From: Cognatilysobacter segetis
GTDB lineage: Bacteria; Pseudomonadota; Gammaproteobacteria; Xanthomonadales; Xanthomonadaceae
Reading direction: 5' to 3'
DNA length: 64,000 nt
Assembly: GCF_004359965.1 (NCBI RefSeq)
Contig: NZ_SMRQ01000004.1
Coordinates: 1 to 64,000, forward strand
In this document: piece by piece, positions 8,401 through 16,987 of the stretch
Layout of the letters: each line of letters starts with the position of its first letter
Numbering within the stretch: position 1 is the first letter of the stretch
Program-made: the position numbers and the translations under genes
Notes under the pieces: model-generated
What the model was told of the DNA's origin: nothing
Databases searched by the model: none
What the model saw: only the letters and a program-made list of their open reading frames with translations

Positions 8401-9912
8401 TCAACCGCCCGGTGTCGACTCCGGCACTACGTGAGCTTCGAACGTGTAGTCCCAGCGGTCGAAGTAGAGGTTTCCTCCCCTCCACTCCACTTCGCCGCGC
8501 TGGGAATCGACGGTTTCCGAACGGAAATGCTGCTTCGGCGGCACGAACGATTGGCCGAAGTCGTCGTTGAACGCGATGCGGTAGGCATCGAGTCCACCGA
8601 AGTAGAACCCTGCGACGGCCGGGTCGGCCGCACCGTCCAGCCGCCCGGTGGTGACGTCCATCGGCACCCATCCGTAGGGCGCGAGATACATCCATCCCCA
8701 GTCGTGCAGGTTGTCGTAGGTGCCGTCGGAAAACACCATGCCCGACTGCCAGCGTGCCGGAATGCCATTGAGCCGCAGCAGCGTCATCAACAGCAGCGTC
8801 TGCTGGCCGCAGTCGGCGTGGCCGGCGCGCAGCGCGTAGTCGCTGATGTTGGTCAGCGTCGAATACTCGCGGGCACCGGCCCACGGGATGCGGTCGACCG
8901 CGTCGAACAGCTTGCGGGCGACGTGGTAGGGGCGGGTCTCGTTGCCGACGACCTGCCTGGAGAACGCGCGCATCGCATCGGTGAACACGATGTGCGGCGC
9001 GCGCTCGCCGAGGTGCGCGGCCAGCCCCTCGCGCGCGATCGTGGCCGCATCGAGCGGCACGACCCGGTCCGGATCGATCGTATTGACCTGTCCGTGCACG
9101 GTCAGCTCGTAGCTGATCGAAAAGCGCGTGGGCTCACCCGCCCGCGCGCGCTGTTCGAGCAGGACCGTGCGCTGCAGCGCCGATTCGGGCGCGATGCGAG
9201 GGGCGCCGGGCTGCGAGCCGAGGAAGCGCAGGCCGTCCTGCTGGCCGGGGATGGCGCGCGGATACGGAATCCAGGCGCGCAGCATCTCGCCCGCAGGCAC
9301 GGCGTCGGGCTCGACCACCAGCGATTGCGTCACGCGCACGCGCCGCGGTGCGACGCTGCGGCGACCCGTGGCACGCGCTTCGCGCACGGCCGCCTCGTGG
9401 TACGCGTTCGCGCGCTCCATCGGTCCTTCGACCGGCGGTTTCACGGGCGGCGCGCGGCGCGCGGCGGCCTGTGGATCGAGCAGGAACAGGTTCGAGACCG
9501 AGCGCGTGAAGTAGTACGGCTCGCCGTCGATGACGAGGTGTTCGAGCCGCCCGCTGGCCTTCCAGGCCTGGAACTCGTCCTCGCGCAGGTCGGGTATGCG
9601 GTCGCGCAGCCGCTGCCGGGCCTGCGCTTCGGTCATCGGGAAATCGAGCCGGATGCGACGCATGCGCTCGCGCTCGAACTCCAGGCGTGCGCGCAGCGAA
9701 GCATCGGTATCGGTGCGCTGCAGGAGACCTTCAATGCGAGCCTGCGCCGCGGCGAACCGGCCGTCGTCGATGTCGCGCACGACGTCGGTGACGGGAGCGT
9801 CCGACTGCGCGCCAGCCGAGGGTGCCGCGGCCGACAGCGCGAGCGCCGCCGCGAGCAGGCACGCCGCCCAGGGCCACGGCGCTGCCTGCGCGCCGGGGCC
9901 ATTTGAACTCAT
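8401..9912 (-). CDS. Exported transglutaminase-like protease-fold protein
   Basis: A 503-aa protein with a signal peptide (hydrophobic AACLLAAALALSAAAP, cleavage near GAQS). The C-terminal half has the transglutaminase-like core: GHADCGQQTLL with the catalytic Cys, then NLHDWGWMYL with the His, then PMDVTTG with the Asp. Bacterial members act as cysteine peptidases or amidases, not cross-linkers. The ATG at 9912 was preferred over 9978 because the predicted promoter (-35 9992-9997, -10 9969-9974) places the transcript start near 9962, inside the longer reading. It heads the minus operon of the peptidoglycan-peptide locus and could trim peptides in the periplasm. Its true substrate is unknown. 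Confidence 0.82.
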   Translation of the reverse strand: MSSNGPGAQAAPWPWAACLLAAALALSAAAPSAGAQSDAPVTDVVRDIDDGRFAAAQARIEGLLQRTDTDASLRARLEFERERMRRIRLDFPMTEAQARQRLRDRIPDLREDEFQAWKASGRLEHLVIDGEPYYFTRSVSNLFLLDPQAAARRAPPVKPPVEGPMERANAYHEAAVREARATGRRSVAPRRVRVTQSLVVEPDAVPAGEMLRAWIPYPRAIPGQQDGLRFLGSQPGAPRIAPESALQRTVLLEQRARAGEPTRFSISYELTVHGQVNTIDPDRVVPLDAATIAREGLAAHLGERAPHIVFTDAMRAFSRQVVGNETRPYHVARKLFDAVDRIPWAGAREYSTLTNISDYALRAGHADCGQQTLLLMTLLRLNGIPARWQSGMVFSDGTYDNLHDWGWMYLAPYGWVPMDVTTGRLDGAADPAVAGFYFGGLDAYRIAFNDDFGQSFVPPKQHFRSETVDSQRGEVEWRGGNLYFDRWDYTFEAHVVPESTPGG

Positions 9913-9968
9913 GGGAAGCGGAAGACGATCCACGCGGGCGACGACCCGTACTGGGGGCACGTGACGGG

Positions 9969-9997
9969 TGTGTAACATGGGGAAAACCGCCGGTCAA
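9969..9997 (-). promoter_or_regulatory. Sigma-70-type promoter of the minus operon
   Basis: On the minus strand TTGACC (9992-9997) is followed after 17 bp by TGTGTA on the plus strand, read as TACACA (9969-9974). Predicted transcription starts near 9962, about 50 bp ahead of the ATG at 9912. Both hexamers are good matches in an otherwise G+C-rich region. Confidence 0.6.
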
Positions 9998-10012
9998 TAA
10001 TTTATTCTTGAC
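9993..10012. promoter_or_regulatory. AT-rich dyad between divergent -35 boxes, candidate operator
   Basis: The halves GTCAA (9993-9997) and TTGAC (10008-10012) are an inverted repeat separated by ten A/T-rich bases, with partial symmetry continuing inward. The dyad overlaps both divergent -35 hexamers, so one bound regulator could control both operons at once. The RpiR/MurR-family protein at 13819 is the only regulator in the locus and is the natural candidate. The pairing is inference. Confidence 0.45.
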
Positions 10013-10036
10013 GGCACCCCTGAAAGAAGTTTTTAT
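10008..10036 (+). promoter_or_regulatory. Sigma-70-type promoter of the plus operon
   Basis: TTGACG (10008-10013), a 17-bp spacer and TTTTAT (10031-10036). Transcription would start near 10043, about 34 bp before the ATG at 10077, with AGGGG at about 10060 as ribosome binding site. The A/T-rich run GAAAGAAGTTTTTATTC crosses the -10 and could also be a regulator contact. Confidence 0.6.
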
Positions 10037-10076
10037 TCCTCCGTCGGACACGGGGTCCTAGGGGTAGCGGTCGCTG

Positions 10077-11234
10077 ATGATCGATTCGGTTTGGCCCTAC
10101 GTCGCACTGCTGCTGCTCGCGGCGGGCCTGGTCCCCGCGCTGGAACGGCGTTTCGGATGGCGCCTGTTCTCGGTGCTTCCGCCCATCGTGCTCACGTACC
10201 TGCTGGTCACCGCGCTGGCGGTGTCGGGCGTCTGGCGATCGGGCGACGACATCGCCGCCGCGCAGCGCACGCTGACCTCGCAGCTGCTGCCGGCGCTGCT
10301 GTTCCTGCTGATGATCGGCTGTGACCTGCGCGCCATCCTCAAGCTCGGCCCGCGCGTGCTCGCCGTGTTCGCCTGTGCGCTGGCGAGCATCCAGATCGCG
10401 ATCGTGCTGGTCTACCTGCTGTTCCGGCAGGCGCTGCCGGCGGAAGGCTGGATGATGCTGTCGGCACTGAGCGCGACCTGGAGCGGCGGCTCGGCGAACC
10501 TGGTCGCGGTCAAGGAATCGGTCGGGCTGCCGGACAACCTGCTGCCGTCGGTACTGCTCGCCGATGCGCTGTGCTACTCGGTCTGGGTGGTCGCGCTGTT
10601 CTCGGCCGCGAGGCTCGCGCCGGCGTTCGACCGCTGGACACGCGCCGATACGCGCGACGTGCTCGTCGAGGCCGAGCTGCCCGCGAAGGGCGGCGCGACG
10701 GCCGGCGACGTGCTGCTCTGGCTCGGCGCGGCGCTGGTGGTGGGCAACGTCTCGATGGCTCTCGCTGCGCGGCTGCCGGCCAACGGCCTGCTGACCTCGA
10801 CCGCCTGGACCGTGCTGGTGGCCACGGTGTTCGGGCTGGTTCTGGCCCGCACGCGCTCCGCGCATTCGCCGGTGCCCGCGCCGCTCGCGAGCGCGATGCT
10901 CGCGCTGCTGGTCGCGGTGCTGGCGTCGCAGAGCAACTTCGAGGGGCTGGCGACCGCGCCGCTGTTCGTCGCCGCCGGCTTCTGCGTGCTGCTGCTGCAC
11001 ATCGCGATCCTCGCGCTGCTCGCGCGGCTGTTCCGCTTCGACCTCTATCTCTGCGGCATCGCCTCGCTCGCCCAGATCGGCGGCGTCGCGACCGCGCCGG
11101 TGCTGGCCGCCACCTATTCGCGCGCGCTGGTGCCGGCCGCCGTGCTGCTCGCCACGCTCGGCCTCGTCATCGGCACCGCGGTCGGGCTGTCGATCGCCGG
11201 CCTGCTGTCCACGCTGTCGCCTTACGGAACCTGA
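10077..11234 (+). CDS. DUF819 family multi-pass membrane protein
   Basis: A 385-aa integral membrane protein with about ten hydrophobic segments and the DUF819 signature LSATWSGGSANLVAVKE (about residues 132-148), in which the GGSAN loop resembles the re-entrant loops of secondary transporters. The family (YjcL-like) is regarded as probable transporters, but no substrate is settled. It is the first gene of the operon and lies two bases before an exported NlpC/P60 endopeptidase and a dipeptide epimerase. A role in carrying L-Ala-D-Glu or another stem-peptide fragment into the cytoplasm is therefore a reasonable but unproven reading. Confidence 0.85.
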   Translation: MIDSVWPYVALLLLAAGLVPALERRFGWRLFSVLPPIVLTYLLVTALAVSGVWRSGDDIAAAQRTLTSQLLPALLFLLMIGCDLRAILKLGPRVLAVFACALASIQIAIVLVYLLFRQALPAEGWMMLSALSATWSGGSANLVAVKESVGLPDNLLPSVLLADALCYSVWVVALFSAARLAPAFDRWTRADTRDVLVEAELPAKGGATAGDVLLWLGAALVVGNVSMALAARLPANGLLTSTAWTVLVATVFGLVLARTRSAHSPVPAPLASAMLALLVAVLASQSNFEGLATAPLFVAAGFCVLLLHIAILALLARLFRFDLYLCGIASLAQIGGVATAPVLAATYSRALVPAAVLLATLGLVIGTAVGLSIAGLLSTLSPYGT

Positions 11235-11236
11235 CC

Positions 11237-12625
11237 ATGCGCCTGCTCGCCCCCCTCGCCGCCGCCCTTCTGCTTGCCCTTGCGCCCGTCCAGGCGCGCG
11301 AGTGGACGGTGCCGGCCGATACCGGCGTGATCGGCGTCGAACGCTCGCAACTCGATCCGCAGTACTGGATCGCGCGGCTCGCGCGGCCCGATCGCGTGGT
11401 GCTCGACGCCGACGCGATCGCGCGCCAGAACGCTCGGCTGTACGCGATCGATCCCAGCATGCACGACCTCGCAGCGCTGCCGGACGCGTTGCCCCGCGCG
11501 ACCGTGGCACCCTGGGTGACGCGCCTTTCGGCGCCGCCGAAGCGGGCGCTGTTCGATGCACAGGGCCGTCCGATGCCCGCCGCCGCGGTTGCCGCCATCG
11601 TGGCCAATGCCGACGTCGCGGGCATCGATGCCACGCGTCCGACGCGGTACGGGCTGGTGGTCCGCCGTGCGCCGCTGCGCGCCTTCCCGACACTGCAGCC
11701 GGCGTTCTCGTCGGCCGACGACCGCGACATCGACCGTTTCCAGGAAAGCGCGCTGTTTCCCGGCGATCCGGTGGCGGTCGCGCACGAGAGCCGCGACGGA
11801 CGCTGGTGGTTCGTGGTGAGCCCGCGCTACGCGGCATGGATCGAGAAGCGCCACGTCGCGATCGGGGACAAGGCCGCGGTGCTCGGTCATGCGCGCAAGG
11901 CGCCCTACCGCGTCGTCACCGGCGGCGAAGTGCATACGGTGTTCACGCCCGAGGCGCCGGCCGTCTCCGAACTCCAGCTCGACATGGGCGTACGCGTTCC
12001 GGTGCTGGCCGACTGGCCGGTCGCGACGCCCGTGAACGGCCAGCAGGGCTATACCGCGCACGTGGTCGAGTTGCCGGTGCGGAAGGCGGACGGCTCGCTC
12101 GGCTTCAGCCCCGCGCTGCTGCCGCGCATCGAACCCAGCAGCGCCGACTACCTGCCGCTCACGCAGGCGAACATCATCCGCCAGGCGTTCCGTGTCCTCG
12201 GCGAGCGCTACGGCTGGGGCCACGACTTCAACGGGCGCGACTGCAGCGGCTTCGTGTCCGAGGTCTACCGCAGCATGGGCGTGGAGCTGCCGCGCAACAC
12301 CAGCGACCAGGCCGTGAGCCCCGCGCTCAACCGCATCGCGCTGACCAAGGACGACAGCCGCGAGCGCCGCCTCGCGCTGGTGCGCGAACTGCAGCCCGGC
12401 GACCTGATCTACATCCCCGGCCACGTGATGATGGCGATCGGCCAGGTCGACGGTGAGCCCTACGTCATCCACGACACCACCGGCCTGAGCTGGCGCGATG
12501 CCGACGGCACGCCGCGCCGCGCCAAGACCAACGGCGTCACCGTGTCGCCGCTGACGCCGCTGATGTTCAACGGCACCGAAAGCTTCGTCGACCGGATCAC
12601 CAACATCCAGCGCATCCGGCCCTGA
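11237..12625 (+). CDS. Exported NlpC/P60 endopeptidase with SH3 domains (YkfC-like)
   Basis: A 462-aa protein with a signal peptide (MRLLAPLAAALLLALAP, cut near VQA/RE), two SH3b-like domains in the middle (about residues 130-300) and a C-terminal NlpC/P60 domain. Catalytic residues are visible: Cys in GRDCSGFVSEVYR and His in IPGHVMMAIG. The architecture matches YkfC-type gamma-D-glutamyl-L-diamino-acid endopeptidases, which cut between D-Glu and meso-DAP and release L-Ala-D-Glu. Here the signal peptide places it in the periplasm, and the next gene encodes the enzyme that uses L-Ala-D-Glu. It also contains the conserved ELPRNTSDQA stretch found after the Cys in this subgroup. Confidence 0.88.
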   Translation: MRLLAPLAAALLLALAPVQAREWTVPADTGVIGVERSQLDPQYWIARLARPDRVVLDADAIARQNARLYAIDPSMHDLAALPDALPRATVAPWVTRLSAPPKRALFDAQGRPMPAAAVAAIVANADVAGIDATRPTRYGLVVRRAPLRAFPTLQPAFSSADDRDIDRFQESALFPGDPVAVAHESRDGRWWFVVSPRYAAWIEKRHVAIGDKAAVLGHARKAPYRVVTGGEVHTVFTPEAPAVSELQLDMGVRVPVLADWPVATPVNGQQGYTAHVVELPVRKADGSLGFSPALLPRIEPSSADYLPLTQANIIRQAFRVLGERYGWGHDFNGRDCSGFVSEVYRSMGVELPRNTSDQAVSPALNRIALTKDDSRERRLALVRELQPGDLIYIPGHVMMAIGQVDGEPYVIHDTTGLSWRDADGTPRRAKTNGVTVSPLTPLMFNGTESFVDRITNIQRIRP

Positions 12626-12686
12626 CCCGGCCCGCGCCGCGCCGCCGGCGCGCGCGCGGCCCCCCGCCCCCATTTCCCGCCTCCGA

Positions 12687-13784
12687 ATGAAAATCACCGA
12701 CATCCGCTTCGGCCTGCTGAGAATCCCGCTGAAAACGCCGTTCAAGACCGCGCTGCGCACGGTCGAGGCGGTCGAGGACATCGTCGTCGAGGTGCACACC
12801 GACACCGGCCACGTCGGCTATGGCGAAGCGCCGGCGACAGCGGTGATCACCGGCGACACGCACGGCTCGATCCTCGAAGCGATCCGCCGCTTCATCGGGC
12901 CGCGGCTGATCGGGCAGGAGATCGCCAACCTCAACCGCGTCACCCACCTGATCCAGACCGCGCTGGAGAAGAACACCAGCGCCAAGGCCGCGGTGGAGAT
13001 CGCCGTCTACGACCTGTTCGGCCAGCTCTACGGCGCGCCGCTCTACCGCATGCTCGGCGGCGGCGACCCGGTGATCACCACCGACATCACCATCAGCGTC
13101 GACTACATCGACAAGATGGTGGCCGACTCGATCAGTGCGGTGGACCGTGGGTTCGAGTCGCTGAAGATCAAGGTCGGCAAGGACATCGGCGTGGACATCG
13201 AGCGCGTCAAGGCGATCTACGCCGCGGTGGAGGGGCGCGCGCTGCTGCGGCTCGACGCGAACCAGGGCTGGACCGCGAAGCAGGCGGTGTACGCGATCAC
13301 CGCGCTCGAGGACGCCGGCGTGCGGCTCGAGCTCGTCGAACAACCGGTCAAGGCGCGCGACCTCGACGGCATGAAGTACGTCACCGAGCACGTGCACACG
13401 CCGATCATGGCCGACGAGAGCGTGTTCGGCCCGACCGAGGTCATCGACCTGATCCGCATGCGCGCGGCCGACATCATCAACATCAAGCTGATGAAGACCG
13501 GCGGCCTCTCCAACGCGATCCGAATCGCCGACATCGCCTCGCTCTACGGCGTGGACTGCATGATCGGCTGCATGCTGGAGTCCAGCATCAGCGTCGCCGC
13601 CGCGGTGCACCTCGCGGTGGCGAAGGCCGACGCGATCACCAAGGTCGACCTCGACGGTCCGTCGCTGTGCGCGTACAACCCGGTCGAGGGCGGCGTGATC
13701 TTCAACGAGTCGGAGATTTCGGTGACCGACGCCCCCGGCCTCGGCATCCGCAGCATCCAGGGCCTGGAACCGATCGCCGCATGA
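12687..13784 (+). CDS. L-Ala-D/L-Glu type dipeptide epimerase (enolase superfamily)
   Basis: A 365-aa enolase-superfamily enzyme of the muconate-lactonizing group. All the expected catalytic and metal residues are recognisable: LKIKVGKD with the acid/base Lys pair (about residue 158), RLDANQGW (Asp), ELVEQPV (Glu), IMADESV (Asp) and INIKLMKTGG with the second catalytic Lys. Homologues YkfB and YcjG convert L-Ala-D-Glu to L-Ala-L-Glu so that ordinary peptidases can finish it. No signal peptide, so cytoplasmic. It follows the NlpC/P60 gene by 61 bp. Epimerases of this fold vary in dipeptide preference, so the substrate is supported mainly by context. Confidence 0.88.
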   Translation: MKITDIRFGLLRIPLKTPFKTALRTVEAVEDIVVEVHTDTGHVGYGEAPATAVITGDTHGSILEAIRRFIGPRLIGQEIANLNRVTHLIQTALEKNTSAKAAVEIAVYDLFGQLYGAPLYRMLGGGDPVITTDITISVDYIDKMVADSISAVDRGFESLKIKVGKDIGVDIERVKAIYAAVEGRALLRLDANQGWTAKQAVYAITALEDAGVRLELVEQPVKARDLDGMKYVTEHVHTPIMADESVFGPTEVIDLIRMRAADIINIKLMKTGGLSNAIRIADIASLYGVDCMIGCMLESSISVAAAVHLAVAKADAITKVDLDGPSLCAYNPVEGGVIFNESEISVTDAPGLGIRSIQGLEPIAA

Positions 13785-13818
13785 GGCGGCCGCCCGCCGC
13801 CATGGAGGCTCCGCACGC

Positions 13819-14664
13819 ATGTCGCCGCTGCTGAGGATCCGCGCCGAGCGCGACCGCATGTCCGCCATCGAGCGGCGCATCGCGGACTTCCTGCTGGAGA
13901 ACGCGCACCTGTTGCGCGACTACTCCTCGCAGCAGCTCGCCAGCGCGCTCGGCATCAGCCAGTCGAGCGTGGTGAAGTTCAGCCAGAAGCTCGGCTTCCG
14001 GGGCTATCCGGACCTCAAGTACTCGATCGTGGAAGCCGCGGCGCGCCCGGAGGGCGAGGACGCGACGACCGTCGCGCCGCCCGCCGCGCATCCGCTCGGC
14101 GCGCTCGCCGATGCGTTGTGGGAGCTGAAGTCCCAGGCCGAGGCGGCCACGCGCGCCATCAATCCGCCGGAGCAGGTCGATGCCGTCGCGCGCGCCATCC
14201 GGCACGCCGGCAAGGTCTACGTGATCGGCCTCGGCGAGGACGGCATCCCGGCGCGTGCGTTCGCGACGCGCCTGTCGATGCTCGGCGTGCTGACGGTGCA
14301 CTACGTCGATGCCGCGCTCATGCAGGCCGGCGTGTCGAACGCGGTCGAGGGCGACGTGCTGCTGGCGTTCTCCGAACACGGCCGCCAGCCCACGCTGTGC
14401 CAGATCGCGCGCCGCATGCGCGAGCACGGCGGGCACGTCGTCACCGTGACGCGCCACACGCCCAATCCGCTGCGGGCCCATGCCGGCGTTGCGTTGCTGG
14501 TCTCGGCGCATGACGGGCGGCGGCACGTCGAGCCGCTGCTGTACCAGTCCGCCGTGCTGCACCTGCTCGACCTGATCTTCGTGCTGCTCTGCGAGTCCAG
14601 CGAGGCCTACCGGCACGCGCTCGACGAGAACCTCGACCACATGCACGATCTGCTCGACAGCTGA
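13819..14664 (+). CDS. RpiR/MurR-family transcriptional regulator (HTH + SIS)
   Basis: A 281-aa regulator. The N-terminal 75 residues form an HTH_6 domain (SSQQLASALGISQSSVVKFSQKLGFRGYPDLK). Residues about 110-240 form a SIS sugar-phosphate-binding domain (KVYVIGLGEDGIPARAF). Family members such as MurR sense amino-sugar phosphates. The gene lies inside the plus operon with a good ribosome binding site (GGAGG at 13803), so it is probably autoregulated. The AT-rich dyad between the divergent promoters (9993-10012) is its most likely target. The ligand is unknown; a muropeptide-derived sugar phosphate would fit. Confidence 0.85.
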   Translation: MSPLLRIRAERDRMSAIERRIADFLLENAHLLRDYSSQQLASALGISQSSVVKFSQKLGFRGYPDLKYSIVEAAARPEGEDATTVAPPAAHPLGALADALWELKSQAEAATRAINPPEQVDAVARAIRHAGKVYVIGLGEDGIPARAFATRLSMLGVLTVHYVDAALMQAGVSNAVEGDVLLAFSEHGRQPTLCQIARRMREHGGHVVTVTRHTPNPLRAHAGVALLVSAHDGRRHVEPLLYQSAVLHLLDLIFVLLCESSEAYRHALDENLDHMHDLLDS

Positions 14665-14677
14665 TCCCCTCCAGGCC

Positions 14678-15478
14678 ATGCCGATGCCCTACGCGCGCCG
14701 TTCGTTCCTGTCCTGCATCGCCGGCGCGTTCGCGCTGGTGCTGACCGCCTGCGCGGGAACGCCGTCGCCGCCGGACGTGCGCGGCTGGACGGAGCTGGAG
14801 CAGATGATCGTCGTCACCACGACCGGCTGGGACGTCGATCGCGGCACGCTGCGCCGGTTCGAGCGCGCGCGCGCCGGGGCCGATTGGACACAGGTCGGCG
14901 CCGCGGCCCCGGTGATGATCGGGCGCGCCGGCAGCGCATGGGGGATCGGGCTGCATCCCGCGCAGGCGGCGGGCCCGCACAAGCGCGAGGGCGACGGTCG
15001 CGCGCCGGCGGGCGTATTCGCACTCGGCACCGCGTTCGGCTATGCCGACCGTGTCGAGACGCGCCTCGGGTATCGCGGCATGACGGCGAGCGACTACTGC
15101 ATCGACGTCCCGGACTCCCCGCTCTACAACCGCATCGTCGACGCACGCGAAGTGGGCGAACAGGGCGTGGCCGGCTCGACCGAGCCCATGCGCCGCGACC
15201 TGCATGCCGACGGCGATGCACGCTACCGCCTCGGCTTCGTGATCGAGCACAACCCGCAGGCCACGCGCGCCGCGGGCAGCTGCATCTTCGCGCACCTGTG
15301 GAAGACGCCGGATACCCCGACCGCGGGCTGCACGGCGATGGCCGAGCCGGTCATGCGGCAGCTGCTCGGCTGGCTCGACGCGGGCCGCCGCCCCGTCTTC
15401 GTGCTGCTGCCCGAGGCCGAGTACCGCCGCGTGCGCACGGACTGGGGCCTGCCCGCGCTGCAGGCCGGCTCGGACTGA
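14678..15478 (+). CDS. YkuD-domain lipoprotein (L,D-transpeptidase/peptidase family)
   Basis: A 266-aa protein with a lipoprotein signal: the lipobox LTAC puts the lipid on Cys25, and RRSFL just before the hydrophobic stretch resembles a twin-arginine motif. The C-terminal part has the YkuD/YafK-type active site, with His in IFAHLWKTP and Cys in AGCTAM (near residue 215). YkuD enzymes exchange or hydrolyse bonds to meso-DAP in stem peptides using that Cys. Its position between the regulator and symporter of a muropeptide locus suggests a peptidase or trimming role. Transpeptidase activity is equally compatible with the sequence. Confidence 0.75.
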   Translation: MPMPYARRSFLSCIAGAFALVLTACAGTPSPPDVRGWTELEQMIVVTTTGWDVDRGTLRRFERARAGADWTQVGAAAPVMIGRAGSAWGIGLHPAQAAGPHKREGDGRAPAGVFALGTAFGYADRVETRLGYRGMTASDYCIDVPDSPLYNRIVDAREVGEQGVAGSTEPMRRDLHADGDARYRLGFVIEHNPQATRAAGSCIFAHLWKTPDTPTAGCTAMAEPVMRQLLGWLDAGRRPVFVLLPEAEYRRVRTDWGLPALQAGSD

Positions 15479-15524
15479 TCCGCACGATCCCCACCCCACC
15501 CGCATCGCGCCTACAGGAACCCAC

Positions 15525-16844
15525 GTGTCCACGACCGCCCGCGTTCTGCTCGGACTCCTCCTCGGCGCCGTCATCGGGCTGGCACTCGCACACTGGGACG
15601 CGTCGACCGCGACGCGCGTGGCCGATGCGGTGCAGCCGATCGGCCGCCTATGGCTCAACGCGCTGCAGATGACGGTGGTGCCGCTGGTGGCCGCGCTGGT
15701 GATCCTCGGCGTGAACACCGCGCGCGACGCGGCGGCATCGGGCCGCACGGCGCGTCGCGCGATCGCCTGCTTCCTCGTGCTGCTAGCCTGCGGCGCCGCG
15801 TTCGCCGCGGTGGCCGCGCCGCTGCTGCTCTCGCTGCTGCCGCGTCCGCAGGGCCTCGCCGCTGCGCTCGCGGGTGCCGACGCCGGCGCGGTCGGCCTCG
15901 CGGTGCCGGCGTCGTTCGGCGAGTGGTTCACGGGGATCATCCCGGCCAATGCGCTGGCGGCCGCGGCGTCCAGCGCGATGCTTCCGCTCGTGGTGTTCGC
16001 ACTGTTCTTCGGGTTCGCGCTCACGCGCATCGAGCATGCGCGCCACGAGCGCCTGCTCGAACTCGTACAGGCGATCGCCGACGTCATGATCGTCATCGTG
16101 CGCTGGGTGCTGTGGGCGGCACCGCTGGGCGTGTTCGCGCTCGTGCTCGCGGTCTGCGCGCGCGTGGGCGGCGGCATGCTGGGCGTGTTCGGCACCTACA
16201 TCGGCCTGCAGGTGGCGCTGTACGTCGCGATGACGCTGCTGCTGTATCCGATCGCCGTGCTGGCCGGCCGCGAGCGGCTGCGGCGCTTCGCGTCGGCGAT
16301 CCTGCCGGCGCAGACGATCGCCGCGAGCACGCAGTCGTCGCTCGCGTCGCTACCGGCGATGCTCGAGAGCGCGAGCCGGCGTCTGGGCTATCCGCTGCCG
16401 GTGACGTCGCTGGTGCTGCCGATGGCGGTGTCGCTGTTCCGCATCACCAGCCCGATGCAGTACGTGGGCGTCGCGGTGTTCATCGCCTGGGCGCACGGCA
16501 TCGACCTCAGCGCGGCGCAGCTGGTGACGGGCGCGGCGCTCGCGGTCGTGATCAGCATGGGTTCGGTCGGCCTGCCCGGCCAGGTGAGCTTCATGGCGAC
16601 CAACATGCCGGTCACCCAGGCGATGGGCCTGCCGATCGAACCGCTCGGCGTACTGCTCGCGCTGGATACGATCCCCGACGTGTTCGCCACGGTCGGCAAC
16701 GTCACCGCGGACCTCGCGGCGACGAGCATCGTGGCTGGCGGGCAGCGCACGGACGCGGACGACAGCGGAACGGCTGCGGGAACGTCGATCGAGGCCGGTT
16801 CGCCCCAGCGAACGCCCGCCGGCGAGGCCGCGTCGCCGGATTAA
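15525..16844 (+). CDS. SDF-family dicarboxylate/amino acid:cation symporter (GltP/DctA type)
   Basis: A 439-aa membrane protein starting at GTG. It shows the hallmarks of the glutamate transporter family: eight hydrophobic segments, the serine-rich re-entrant hairpin AASTQSSLASLPAM (about residue 268), and the second hairpin region GSVGLPGQVSF. The last 35 residues are a polar tail. The family takes up glutamate, aspartate, C4-dicarboxylates or neutral amino acids with Na+ or H+. As the last gene of the plus operon it could recover glutamate or alanine released outside the cytoplasm from stem peptides. The exact substrate cannot be read from sequence. Confidence 0.85.
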   Translation: MSTTARVLLGLLLGAVIGLALAHWDASTATRVADAVQPIGRLWLNALQMTVVPLVAALVILGVNTARDAAASGRTARRAIACFLVLLACGAAFAAVAAPLLLSLLPRPQGLAAALAGADAGAVGLAVPASFGEWFTGIIPANALAAAASSAMLPLVVFALFFGFALTRIEHARHERLLELVQAIADVMIVIVRWVLWAAPLGVFALVLAVCARVGGGMLGVFGTYIGLQVALYVAMTLLLYPIAVLAGRERLRRFASAILPAQTIAASTQSSLASLPAMLESASRRLGYPLPVTSLVLPMAVSLFRITSPMQYVGVAVFIAWAHGIDLSAAQLVTGAALAVVISMGSVGLPGQVSFMATNMPVTQAMGLPIEPLGVLLALDTIPDVFATVGNVTADLAATSIVAGGQRTDADDSGTAAGTSIEAGSPQRTPAGEAASPD

Positions 16845-16987
16845 CGCCGCCCGCGCGCCGACGCGCCGCGCCGTTGTCCATGCCGCGGGGCGGGCGCATG
16901 CTTCCGCGCGGGCTCGACCCGCCCACCGCGCCGGCGATCGCATCCGCCGGCGCGTCCATTTCCGACCTGCCTCGCCCGGGGAATCCG

